A stretch of 12,197 bases of DNA from Dechloromonas sp. (GCA_017302355.1 JAFLDQ010000099.1:1-12197); one strand, 5' to 3'; numbered from the stretch's first letter, positions 1-6,141 are shown. The notes: generated by a model not told the origin, from the sequence alone. Translations and numbers: made by a program.

Positions 1-5
1 TTCAT
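1..5 (-). CDS. Possible start codon of a gene running off the left edge
   Basis: An ATG on the minus strand at 5-3 is preceded by GAGGA (complement of 15-19) with 9 nt between, a good ribosome binding site. It lies about 115 bp downstream of the CHC2-protein stop and on the same strand. In elements of this layout the gene after a CHC2 protein is often a helicase or primase, but only one codon is visible, so nothing can be said about the product. Confidence 0.3.
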
Positions 6-7
6 CC

Positions 8-71
8 TGGCGTGTCCTCGTTGGTTGCTGGAAATCGTTCTCGACAAACCATTCTCAGCAAAGACACGCCA
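8..71. repeat. Nested inverted repeat in the spacer below the CHC2 gene
   Basis: TGGCGTGTC (8-16) is the exact reverse complement of GACACGCCA (63-71). Inside it, TTGCTG (25-30) pairs with CAGCAA (56-61). The structure covers the ribosome binding site of the possible gene starting at position 5, so in the minus-strand transcript it could fold over the translation start. No T-run follows it, so it is not a classical terminator. Confidence 0.4.
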
Positions 72-120
72 CCTCTTCAACCCCCAGCCGTCCCGCCAGG
101 GTCATACACCAGTTTCGACT

Positions 121-510
121 TTAGCTCATCCGCGCCGACGCCAGGCTCAGGCGTTCGCGGTCAACGGCCGTCAATGGGATCCCCGACAGCATGGCCGATG
201 CCGCCGCGGAAACCACCAGCGCCTCGAAGGCGATACCGCGTAGTACATCCATCGCGGGGAACGGTCGGCGCTCGGGTTTGCCGTAACTCTCACGAGGCGG
301 GAAGAGGTCGCTGATTTCCAAGCCAATGGCCGCGATCACTTCATGGACGGAGCACCCGGCAAAACAATGAATCAGTATTTTTTCGTCAGCATGGCGAATG
401 CTCAAGGAGGCGGATTTGTCCTCATGGGCAGGACAGCAGGCCATCCAGCTATCCGGGCCAGACTGGCGCACCTTGTCGAGACGAGTGATAAAAGTGTCGA
501 CGTGGTTCAT
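121..510 (-). CDS. Stand-alone CHC2 zinc-finger protein, primase-type
   Basis: A 129-residue protein with the CHC2 zinc-finger signature of DnaG-type primases. The ligands are C26-x2-H29, then C49-x3-C53 within IHCFAGC; the HCxAGC form is the one usual in phage and island primase proteins. The zinc-finger part (about residues 20-72) is followed by a hydrophobic helix (about 93-112) and a short tail. There is no TOPRIM or helicase domain, so the catalytic part, if any, must be a separate protein, perhaps the gene beginning at position 5. The start at 510 has the sequence GAGGTGG just upstream and overlaps the stop of the helix-turn-helix gene as ATGA, which implies translational coupling. A longer reading to 558 runs into that neighbour and was not used. 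The likely role is DNA binding in replication of the element; this is inferred from family and context. Confidence 0.8.
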   Translation of the reverse strand: MNHVDTFITRLDKVRQSGPDSWMACCPAHEDKSASLSIRHADEKILIHCFAGCSVHEVIAAIGLEISDLFPPRESYGKPERRPFPAMDVLRGIAFEALVVSAAASAMLSGIPLTAVDRERLSLASARMS

Positions 511-725
511 TTCGCCACCTCGCCAGCGGCCAAGCGTTCCACTTCGTCGGCAGGCCACAACAGGCGACCGTTCGGCAACTTCACTGGTACCATGCCCAGC
601 CAGTGCCCGAGGCGGCAGAGCGATGCTCTGGGGGTTTGCGGCGCTGCGCGAAGGCGGGCGGCGGCTTCTTCGGTGGAATACTTGACGCCGGCTTTGGCGG
701 CAGGTGTGGTAGCTGGTGCTTTCAT
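507..725 (-). CDS. Small helix-turn-helix DNA-binding protein
   Basis: A 72-residue protein. Residues about 15-27 (KYSTEEAAARLRA) and 33-46 form two predicted helices, followed by VKLPNGRLLWPADEVERL, a turn-plus-helix pattern like the small AlpA/MerR-type winged-helix proteins of phages and islands. The ATG at 725 was chosen because AGGAG lies about 9 nt upstream; an in-frame extension to 773 has no such site. Its stop overlaps the start of the CHC2 gene by 4 bp (ATGA). Proteins of this type commonly control excision or replication genes of the element, but no target is proven here. The iterons and inverted repeat at 768-876 directly upstream are candidate binding sites. Confidence 0.65.
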   Translation of the reverse strand: MKAPATTPAAKAGVKYSTEEAAARLRAAPQTPRASLCRLGHWLGMVPVKLPNGRLLWPADEVERLAAGEVAK

Positions 726-767
726 GTGAATGTGCTCCTGTATCCGGTTTTCACCGTATGGAGCGAC

Positions 768-812
768 AATCAATTACGGCACTTCTCCGGGGCATTACCC
801 CCGTAATTGATT
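768..812. repeat. 12-bp perfect inverted repeat upstream of the HTH gene
   Basis: AATCAATTACGG (768-779) is the exact reverse complement of CCGTAATTGATT (801-812), separated by 21 nt that themselves contain a GGGG/CCCC stem. It lies 43 bp upstream of the helix-turn-helix gene start. There is no adjacent T-run on the minus strand, so an operator or replication structure is more likely than a terminator. Confidence 0.7.
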
Positions 813-839
813 CAATGCATTATCAATGGGATAGATGCT

Positions 840-876
840 AACACCCGGATTAACACCCGGAATCAATACCCGGAAT
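840..876. repeat. Three tandem 12-bp iterons
   Basis: The copies are AACACCCGGATT (840-851), AACACCCGGAAT (852-863) and AATACCCGGAAT (865-876). They share the core ACCCGGA with a 12-13 bp period. The last copy touches the stop codon of the large upstream gene. Together with the inverted repeat at 768-812 they form a compact regulatory block or possible replication origin ahead of the HTH and CHC2 genes. The function is inferred. Confidence 0.75.
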
Positions 877-2447
877 TAAAGGTTTTCGGCGAGGCCCTCC
901 CATTGCGCGATGTTGTCCGGAAAGCTAAGGCGCAGGAAGTTAGTCAGCGCCGTCTTATTGCAGTGCCACCGCTTTTGCGGCGTCGTTGTCGCAAGGCAGG
1001 CGGCCAGCACAGCGGGCTTCCAGAGGTGGGAGCCGCCAGCACCCCCTCCTGGCTTTCCAACTGGTACGCAAGCCTCGCTGACCCACTTGGGCCGTTCGTT
1101 GAGTATGTTTTCCAGCGACGGCGCGCGTAGCGGCATGGGCCAATCGACGGCGAGAATTTCCTGTTTTGAAAATAATGGTGGCTCGGCACTCTCAGGCGCT
1201 CCAGACGAGACACTCTGCTCACTGTCTTTCTGCGATAGCTGCCAATGCGGTTCAACTATCGCCCTAAAATCGTCAGGAACTTCAAATTCTCCCTGCAATC
1301 CGCCATCTACAAACTTTAGAAGTTGGCTTGGGGTGCACGGAAATCCCAGAGGTGGACGAGTCGCTCTTTCAAGGAGGACGCGGCGCTCTTCCGGGAATAG
1401 TGAGCGCAAATCGTCGTCGCTGTATTGTTCCGGATAGACGCCCGACTGGCTGACGGTATATGCCCCACCTTTGCAGATTCCAATCCCCGTAAGTTCTTCC
1501 CAGTGATGTACGAACAACTCCGGCAGTTTGGCCAGTTCGGTGCATCGTTCGGCCGACAATTCAGAAGCGGAACGCTGTGCTCCCGCTACGGGTTCTCGAA
1601 CGGCGTTGAACGCATCCTCGAATTGGCGGCGCGAACATCGGTTTTCCGGGTTAAGGGAGTCAAGCACATCCCTGCGATGCCTCAATTCGGCTGCCATCCC
1701 CAAGCGCGCCAGATAATCGTTCAGGTCGCCAATCGAAAACTTGTCGCCATCCTTGAGATGCGGGAATTTCATTCGAAGCATCTTTGCGTGTTCGCGCTCG
1801 GCCAGCAGTCGTGGAACGGTGTCAGTGTCGTTTAACTCTATCCCACCATTCCGGTCCGGTCGGGGGTAGAGCGCGTCGGCAATTGCTCCAGGTACTTGGT
1901 CGGCCGGAATCAGAATTTCGTTCTGGGCAAGCCAAAAGACTATCTTTCGATGGCTGAGGCGATTGCCTGCTGAGTTAGGTTCTGGGGCGACGCAACCCTC
2001 CTGAAGCCACTCGATCATTTCGGCGGGTACGTCTGGGCTGGTGTTGAGTGCAACTGCATCTCGGCATTCCCCGTCATGGGTCCCTGGCGCGTATATCCAG
2101 TCAACAAAACTCCGCAACTCGTCCAGGAAAACAAACATCCCCGCAGGCAGTCGGCGGGTCGATTCGCGCAATGGCTCATCGGCTTCTGGCTGGAAGTCAC
2201 ATTCTGGTGCGGTGGCATGAAGGCGCTCTGCGGTGACAGGTTGTACGCGACCTCTGTCGTAGCGGTAGAAGCGCAGTAGCGGAGCGCCTGGGTCGACGTC
2301 CTTTGAGTCGCAGGCGGTACGGGCGCTGAGGACAATTAAGGAAGGTGGAAGCACCAACTTGTGCGTGAAGATCTCGGCGCCTGCCACCCAAGGGATGGCG
2401 CGCACTGGCAATGCCTCGCGGCCATCAATCGTAAATGTCAGCTCCAT
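876..2447 (-). CDS. Uncharacterised 523-residue element protein
   Basis: I do not recognise a named family. The protein is soluble, with no signal peptide or membrane segment. The N-terminus, MELTFTIDGREALPVRAIPW, looks like a start seen in other island-borne hypothetical proteins, though this is memory and not a search. Residues 104-121 are hydrophobic and aromatic, 213-265 are charged helices, 405-425 form a low-complexity Ser/Glu linker, and 452-523 a distinct C-terminal domain (GKPGGGAGGSHLWKP followed by two helices) that could be helix-turn-helix. The start at 2447 is preferred because GGAAGGA precedes it with a 9-nt gap. The frame stays open to a TTG at 2588 with no clear ribosome binding site. 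It lies about 170 bp after the antitoxin gene on the same strand and may be cotranscribed. The 3' end abuts the iterons. Confidence 0.65.
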   Translation of the reverse strand: MELTFTIDGREALPVRAIPWVAGAEIFTHKLVLPPSLIVLSARTACDSKDVDPGAPLLRFYRYDRGRVQPVTAERLHATAPECDFQPEADEPLRESTRRLPAGMFVFLDELRSFVDWIYAPGTHDGECRDAVALNTSPDVPAEMIEWLQEGCVAPEPNSAGNRLSHRKIVFWLAQNEILIPADQVPGAIADALYPRPDRNGGIELNDTDTVPRLLAEREHAKMLRMKFPHLKDGDKFSIGDLNDYLARLGMAAELRHRRDVLDSLNPENRCSRRQFEDAFNAVREPVAGAQRSASELSAERCTELAKLPELFVHHWEELTGIGICKGGAYTVSQSGVYPEQYSDDDLRSLFPEERRVLLERATRPPLGFPCTPSQLLKFVDGGLQGEFEVPDDFRAIVEPHWQLSQKDSEQSVSSGAPESAEPPLFSKQEILAVDWPMPLRAPSLENILNERPKWVSEACVPVGKPGGGAGGSHLWKPAVLAACLATTTPQKRWHCNKTALTNFLRLSFPDNIAQWEGLAENL

Positions 2448-2613
2448 TTGTTGCATTCCTTCCGTTGGGCACTGCCCCAGGCGGGCGAAGGACTCCCACT
2501 TTGCGTCTGGCAGGATTAGGGGGCGTTGTGCTCCGTCAGCGTGCCAAACATCCTTGCGCAAAATCTTGCCAGAGCAGGGCGGATTCAATAATCGTTGTGT
2601 TCATTGCGTTTCG

Positions 2614-2922
2614 TCACTGCATCTGAATGACCAACCGCTTGCCGCAGGCGCTGGCGTACTTGCGCAGGGTCGAAAGAGATGGGGCGTGTTTGCGGTTGCC
2701 AAGGCTGGATTCGATACGTGCCAGCACGGGTTGGGAAACGCCCATTTTGGTGGCGACTTCGGCTTGCGTCAGGCCGGCGTCCTTTCTGGCCTTCAAAAGC
2801 ACAGCAAGGGCTGCGAATTCATCGTCCAGCGCATCATAGGCGTCGCGAAACGCCAAGCTATCTTCCCGCTTCCGGGCGGCGTGGGCCTTGGGGTCAAAAG
2901 CCACGGGCTTGAACTCATCCAT
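2614..2922 (-). CDS. HigA-like antitoxin (XRE-family HTH)
   Basis: A 102-residue antitoxin. Residues 1-45 are an acidic and charged region that could wrap the toxin. Residues about 48-100 are a Cro/C1-type helix-turn-helix with the typical LTQAEVATKMGVSQPVLARIES recognition region. It overlaps the toxin gene by 8 bp (2915-2922) and starts at an ATG with a full AAGGAGGT Shine-Dalgarno sequence 6 nt upstream, stronger than the toxin's site, which fits the need for excess antitoxin. In HigBA-type modules the toxin gene comes first and the antitoxin represses the operon. The likely operator is the inverted repeat at 3249-3264. Confidence 0.88.
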   Translation of the reverse strand: MDEFKPVAFDPKAHAARKREDSLAFRDAYDALDDEFAALAVLLKARKDAGLTQAEVATKMGVSQPVLARIESSLGNRKHAPSLSTLRKYASACGKRLVIQMQ

Positions 2923-3241
2923 TCTGTACCTCCTTCAATCGCTGGCGCGCGGTCGTCAATTCCTTGGCGGGCGTTTGCTCTGTTTTCTTGATGAAGCCGT
3001 GCAGGATCACTACACGGCGGCCCACCAACGTGCAGAAGAAAGCCCGGCCAATCCCTTCCTTGCCCTTGGCGCGAATCTCGAACAGGCCATCTCCAAATGG
3101 GCGGGTGTAGGGCATGCCCAAGTTGGGGCCATATTCCACCATCCGTTCGGCAATCCGGGTAAAGCTGGCTTGGATGCCATCCGGCCAGGAGAAAATTTCC
3201 ACCCGTACGGATTCACTGTAAAACTCAAGGGTGTATTCCAT
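2915..3241 (-). CDS. HigB-like toxin (phage Gp49/RelE fold)
   Basis: A 108-residue protein of the phage-derived Gp49/HigB type. Characteristic parts are GLFEIRAKGKEGIGRAFFC (residues 52-70), the strand RRVVILHGFIKKT (75-87) and the helical end PAKELTTARQRLKE. Members of the family cleave mRNA at the ribosome. The ATG at 3241 was chosen. A TTG two codons earlier is possible but unnecessary. The predicted -10 (3246-3251) ends only 4 nt before the ATG, so the message may be leaderless. It forms an operon with the antitoxin and probably stabilises the element. Confidence 0.87.
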   Translation of the reverse strand: MEYTLEFYSESVRVEIFSWPDGIQASFTRIAERMVEYGPNLGMPYTRPFGDGLFEIRAKGKEGIGRAFFCTLVGRRVVILHGFIKKTEQTPAKELTTARQRLKEVQNG

Positions 3242-3245
3242 GGTC

Positions 3246-3274
3246 AATATAGCTCACATGCTATCAAATGGCAA
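3246..3274 (-). promoter_or_regulatory. Promoter and operator of the toxin-antitoxin operon
   Basis: On the minus strand TTGCCA (3274-3269), a 17-bp spacer and TATATT (3251-3246) make a good sigma-70 promoter. The inverted repeat ATAGC-6nt-GCTAT (3249-3264) overlaps the -10 element and is a natural binding site for the HTH antitoxin. Further GGCAAT direct repeats lie at 3270-3282. The whole 57-bp gap to the integrase stop is taken up by this region. Confidence 0.6.
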
Positions 3275-3298
3275 TCGGCAATACTTGGCAAGTGCGGT

Positions 3299-4678
3299 TC
3301 ACTTGCCTGCAACCTTGCGCTGCGGCTTCATCGGCACCACGTTTGCGGCTTGTTTGCCGGTGGCGATTTCGTCCAGGCGTTGCTCCCAGGCCGTCAGGGC
3401 GGCGCGTTTCTCTTCAATGTAGCCGTGACGGTCATAGTGGGCATCCTGTACGCCTGACAATCCATGGCTGAGAAGCTGAGCGCGCGTGTCCTTGCTGATA
3501 CCCATACCGGCCAGCATCGTTTCGCAGGTGCGACGCAGGTCGCGCAGGTCGAACGCTTCTCCGTTCATGCTCTTGCAGATTGCAGTAGCGCGCTTGCCGG
3601 GGGTGGTGTCGGCCAACGGCGTTTTGCCCTGCGAAGACAATAGCCAGAGGTTGCTATTTCCCGGTTCCCGCCCTTCCTTCCTGGCGTTGGCTTCTTCCAG
3701 TGCTTTGGCGCGTGCTGCCAGCTTCTCCACGATGACGGCGGCCTTGGGTGCCAGCGGTAGCAGATGTTCGCGCGGGGTACTACGCTTGCCTTTGCCATCC
3801 CAAAGGCGCAATGCTTTGGTGTGCTCGTCGTAGTCGCCCACCTTGGCGCGAAGAAGTTGCGCCATGCGCTGCCCGCCAGCGTAGAGAGCCAGCTTCAACG
3901 CCAGGTCAGGCAGGTCATCATCGGACAGGGCGGCCATGTACGCCTTCAGTTCGCCGGCTGTCAGGGTGTGGTTGCCTCGTCGCACGGCGATGGTCGATAC
4001 CGGCTCGACCGGGTTTGATTCAATGCCATAGGCGATAAGCGCTGATGGCAGCTTGGCGTCGAAGGGTGACTTTCTGGCGGCGTTGAATGCGGCGCTTAGA
4101 TAACTGCGAAGGATTCCGGCGGTGCGGTCTTTTCCCTGCTCGGCGACTTTGCGAACCATGGTGGCGATTTGGTGCGCGGTCACATCTTGCGCGGGCAGGG
4201 CGGCAATATCCGGGTGGGCGTCGAGAACATGGCACTTGAAGATTGAGCGGGTTTGTCTGGCGCTCTGTGCCTTGCCGTTTGCTTCAAGAAGGTCGGCATA
4301 CGCTTCGCACAGGGCTTTGAGGGTGTATCTCTTGCGCTTTTCCGCATCGTCTGTGGCGGCCTGTTTGGCAGCCTTGGCGCGAGCCTTGGCCTCTGCCTGC
4401 TCCCGCTCCAGTTCTCGCGGGTCAGTTCCCTTGTCAACGAGCGTTTGCAGGCGACGGGCTTCTTCGCGAGCCCCGTCCAATTTCCAGTTCTTGACGTCAC
4501 CAATGGTGCGGCGTATGGTTTGCCGGCCCAGTTTGGCTTCAAAGATGAACGACTTGGCGCCAGCGGTAGCGCGCACAGCAAGGCGGGGCGCATCGGTGTC
4601 CCAGATGAACGCCTGTTGCCTTCCTTCGGGACATTTGAAGGCGGCGATACGGGCCAGGGTGAGTCTCTCGCGTTGCAT
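3299..4678 (-). CDS. int: Tyrosine recombinase (phage/island integrase, P4-like)
   Basis: A 459-residue integrase. The N-terminal 90 residues form a DUF4102-type arm-binding domain (LAVRATAGAKSFIFEAKLG). Residues 90-116 are a charged coiled linker, about 118-205 the SAM-like core-binding domain, and about 235-440 the catalytic domain. Visible catalytic residues are R271 (GGQRMAQLL), R382 (DLRRT), H405 (LLSHG) and the nucleophile Y415 (HYDRHGY). The first histidine of the usual HxxR motif is replaced by arginine (R379-D-L-R382). A K296/K298 hairpin supplies the candidate lysine. The start at 4678 has GGGAG 6 nt upstream. The gene lies next to a tRNA 3' fragment, the expected target of this family, and its promoter is at 4734-4763. 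Confidence 0.95.
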   Translation of the reverse strand: MQRERLTLARIAAFKCPEGRQQAFIWDTDAPRLAVRATAGAKSFIFEAKLGRQTIRRTIGDVKNWKLDGAREEARRLQTLVDKGTDPRELEREQAEAKARAKAAKQAATDDAEKRKRYTLKALCEAYADLLEANGKAQSARQTRSIFKCHVLDAHPDIAALPAQDVTAHQIATMVRKVAEQGKDRTAGILRSYLSAAFNAARKSPFDAKLPSALIAYGIESNPVEPVSTIAVRRGNHTLTAGELKAYMAALSDDDLPDLALKLALYAGGQRMAQLLRAKVGDYDEHTKALRLWDGKGKRSTPREHLLPLAPKAAVIVEKLAARAKALEEANARKEGREPGNSNLWLLSSQGKTPLADTTPGKRATAICKSMNGEAFDLRDLRRTCETMLAGMGISKDTRAQLLSHGLSGVQDAHYDRHGYIEEKRAALTAWEQRLDEIATGKQAANVVPMKPQRKVAGK

Positions 4679-4695
4679 TATCGGCTCCCGGAAAG

Positions 4696-4733
4696 TTGGC
4701 TACATGGAATCCATGTAGCCACCATGTAGCCAA
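4696..4733. repeat. Triple CCATGTAGCC repeat in the int leader
   Basis: TTGGCTACATGG (4696-4707) is the exact reverse complement of CCATGTAGCCAA (4722-4733). A further CCATGTAGCC lies at 4711-4720, forming a nearly contiguous palindrome with the first copy (4698-4720). A partial copy, CATGTAGC, is at 4774-4781. All three full copies lie between the int -10 box and the start codon, consistent with binding by integrase, an excisionase or a repressor, or with an RNA fold in the leader. Confidence 0.85.
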
Positions 4734-4763
4734 ATTATATCAACGCACCTCCATATAAATCAA
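4734..4763 (-). promoter_or_regulatory. Promoter of the integrase gene
   Basis: Minus strand: TTGATT (4763-4758), 18-bp spacer, perfect TATAAT (4739-4734). The transcript would start near 4727, inside the CCATGTAGCC repeats, leaving a leader of roughly 50 nt. The rest of the AT-rich spacer to 4859 also contains TTCACTGTGAA (4817-4827), a perfect short palindrome that may be another protein site. Confidence 0.6.
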
Positions 4764-4859
4764 CCTTATGATTCATGTAGCGCACGTATTTATGCGGGTT
4801 TCAGAGGATTTTGGTGTTCACTGTGAATCTGTATCAACGCGGATGAATCGGCGAAAATT

Positions 4860-4907
4860 ATGATTTGTAATCATCAGGAGTTGGTTCGATTCCGACCGGG
4901 GGCACCA
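4860..4907 (+). other. Attachment site: 3' portion of a tRNA gene, apparently tRNA-Thr(TGT)
   Basis: The sequence reads as a tRNA from the anticodon stem to the CCA end. It has anticodon stem ATGA/TCAT, loop TTTGTAA with anticodon TGT (4866-4868), and T arm GTTGG-TTCGATT-CCGAC (4880-4896). The acceptor strand is CGGGGGC (4897-4903), followed by A and CCA (4905-4907). The matching 5' acceptor strand GCCCCCG and the D arm are absent upstream, where the AT-rich integrase promoter region lies instead. This is the usual product of integration into a tRNA 3' end. The element lies to the left, the host chromosome to the right. Confidence 0.8.
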
Positions 4908-4926
4908 GTAAAATCAAATAGTTAAG

Positions 4927-4949
4927 CCACTTTTCGAAGTGGATTTTTT
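4927..4949 (+). terminator. Rho-independent terminator of the target tRNA gene
   Basis: CCACTT-TTCG-AAGTGG (4927-4942) is a 6-bp stem closed by a TTCG tetraloop, followed by A and six T. It lies 19 bp after the tRNA CCA end and would have terminated the tRNA transcript, supporting the view that host sequence starts here. Confidence 0.85.
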
Positions 4950-4974
4950 GTGGCACGCCCAGTATTGTGCGACC

Positions 4975-5115
4975 CTGGCCAGCAGCGGCAACCACAGGCG
5001 GGTACAGTTCCACCAGGCGCGCCTCGGCGTCAACCGGTTCGGCGAAGCGGCAGGAGATCGAATGATGCAGGGCCTGCCATAAGGCTCTTGCACTTCGTAG
5101 TTTTCGATGAAACAC
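4975..5115 (-). pseudogene. Possible gene remnant on the host side of the junction
   Basis: One minus-strand frame from an ATG at 5115 down to about 4975 has coding-like codon choice, with G or C in most third positions, and encodes a stretch including EPVDAEARLVELYPPVVAAA. Further on the frame runs through the terminator and the tRNA fragment, where it reads PPVGIEPTPD, a peptide that tRNA 3' ends produce by chance. It therefore has no genuine C-terminus. I do not recognise the family. It may be a truncated gene left next to the tRNA, or chance. Confidence 0.25.
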
Positions 5116-5131
5116 TTCTGTATATTCTTGT

Positions 5132-5159
5132 TTTACGGAAGTTCTGCCGGGGCTATGCT
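5132..5159 (+). promoter_or_regulatory. Possible promoter of the Tim44-domain gene
   Basis: TTTACG (5132-5137), 16-bp spacer, TATGCT (5154-5159), 35 bp before the start codon. The match is moderate. Apart from this and the possible remnant, the spacer 4950-5194 shows nothing else clear. Confidence 0.4.
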
Positions 5160-5194
5160 TTGGCGCGTATCACTCAACCTTGACGGAGACACAA

Positions 5195-6124
5195 ATGAAA
5201 TCCTTTGCCATCATGACTGCTGCGCTGGTGCTCGGCTTGACGTTGATTACCGGCGACGCCGAAGCAGCGAAGCGCCTGGGTGGCGGCAAGTCCGCCGGCA
5301 TGCAGCGCGAATCGGTGAGTTCCCAGAAATCGACCAATGCCGCCCCGGCGCCCGGTACCCCGTCCCCGAGCCAGGCGGCGGCGCCCGCGCCGCACGCCGC
5401 GGCGGGCACTCCCGCAGCCCAGCCCAAGCGTTCGTGGATGGGTCCGCTGGCCGGTCTCGCCGCCGGTCTGGGCCTGGCGGCGCTGGCCTCGCACTTCGGT
5501 TTTGGCGAAGAACTGGCCAATATGCTGATGATCGGCCTGCTGATCATGGCAGTGGTCATGGTCATCGGTTTCGTCATGCGGCGCCGGGCGGCGGCCCAGC
5601 AACCGGCGCTAGCGGGCGTCGGCGGCATGCAGTACGCCGGGCAGGGTGCGGGTCTGACGCGTGACCGGCACGCCGAGCCGGGTTTCTCCGCTCCGCTTGC
5701 TGGCGGCAGCGGGGCGGTCGCAGCGGCCGGTACCGGCGCCACGGGAAACATCCCGGCCGGATTCGATGTCGATGCCTTCGTCCGCAATGCCAAGGTGAAC
5801 TTCATCCGCCTGCAGGCGGCGAACGATGCCGGCAACCTGGAAGACATCCGCGAATTCACGACGCCGGAGATGTTCGGCGAGATCAAGCTGAATTTCGTCG
5901 ATCGAGGCCAGGCTGCGCAGCAGACCGACGTCGTCACCGTCAATGCCGAGGTTCTCGATGTTGCCGAGGAGAGCGAGCGTTACATCGTCAGTGTGCACTT
6001 CTCCGGCCTGATCCGTGAAGCCGCCAATGCGCCGGCCGAGCCGTTCGACGAAATCTGGCACATGATCAAGCCACGCACGGGCGGAGGCGGGTGGGTTCTC
6101 GCCGGCATCCAGCAAACCCAGTAA
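5195..6124 (+). CDS. Tim44-like domain protein, exported or membrane-anchored
   Basis: A 309-residue protein. Residues 1-24 are a signal peptide (hydrophobic core AALVLGLTLITG, likely cleavage after DAEA). Residues 45-80 are an Ala/Pro-rich linker. Two hydrophobic segments at about 82-100 and 108-128 form a membrane hairpin ending in MRRRA. A second Gly/Ala-rich linker runs to about 188. Residues 190-309 form a Tim44-like domain (FDVDAFVRNAKVNFIRLQAA, then FTTPEMFGEI, ending GGGWVLAGIQQ). The mitochondrial homologue's domain binds membranes and import partners; the bacterial role is not established. The start at 5195 has GGAG 7 nt upstream and gives the signal peptide; the extension to 5180 does not help. 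It appears to be a single-gene transcript, with a promoter candidate at 5132 and a strong terminator. Confidence 0.85.
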   Translation: MKSFAIMTAALVLGLTLITGDAEAAKRLGGGKSAGMQRESVSSQKSTNAAPAPGTPSPSQAAAPAPHAAAGTPAAQPKRSWMGPLAGLAAGLGLAALASHFGFGEELANMLMIGLLIMAVVMVIGFVMRRRAAAQQPALAGVGGMQYAGQGAGLTRDRHAEPGFSAPLAGGSGAVAAAGTGATGNIPAGFDVDAFVRNAKVNFIRLQAANDAGNLEDIREFTTPEMFGEIKLNFVDRGQAAQQTDVVTVNAEVLDVAEESERYIVSVHFSGLIREAANAPAEPFDEIWHMIKPRTGGGGWVLAGIQQTQ

Positions 6125-6141
6125 GGCAACGGCACTTCGGC

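Noticed and set aside
840..876. CRISPR array
   Set aside because: The repeats are 12 bp with no unique spacers; they are iterons.
4808..4907. A complete tRNA gene at the junction
   Set aside because: No D arm and no 5' acceptor strand matching CGGGGGC is present; only the part from the anticodon stem onward is there.
4858..5115. An 85-codon minus-strand ORF ending in PPVGIEPTPDDYKS
   Set aside because: The ending is a translation of the tRNA 3' fragment, a well-known source of false proteins. Only the upstream part was kept, as a possible remnant.
5170..5943. Long minus-strand ORF opposite the Tim44-domain gene, and plus-strand ORFs opposite the kinase and regulator
   Set aside because: These are shadows produced by GC-rich codons of the real genes; their composition is low-complexity and they have no ribosome binding sites.
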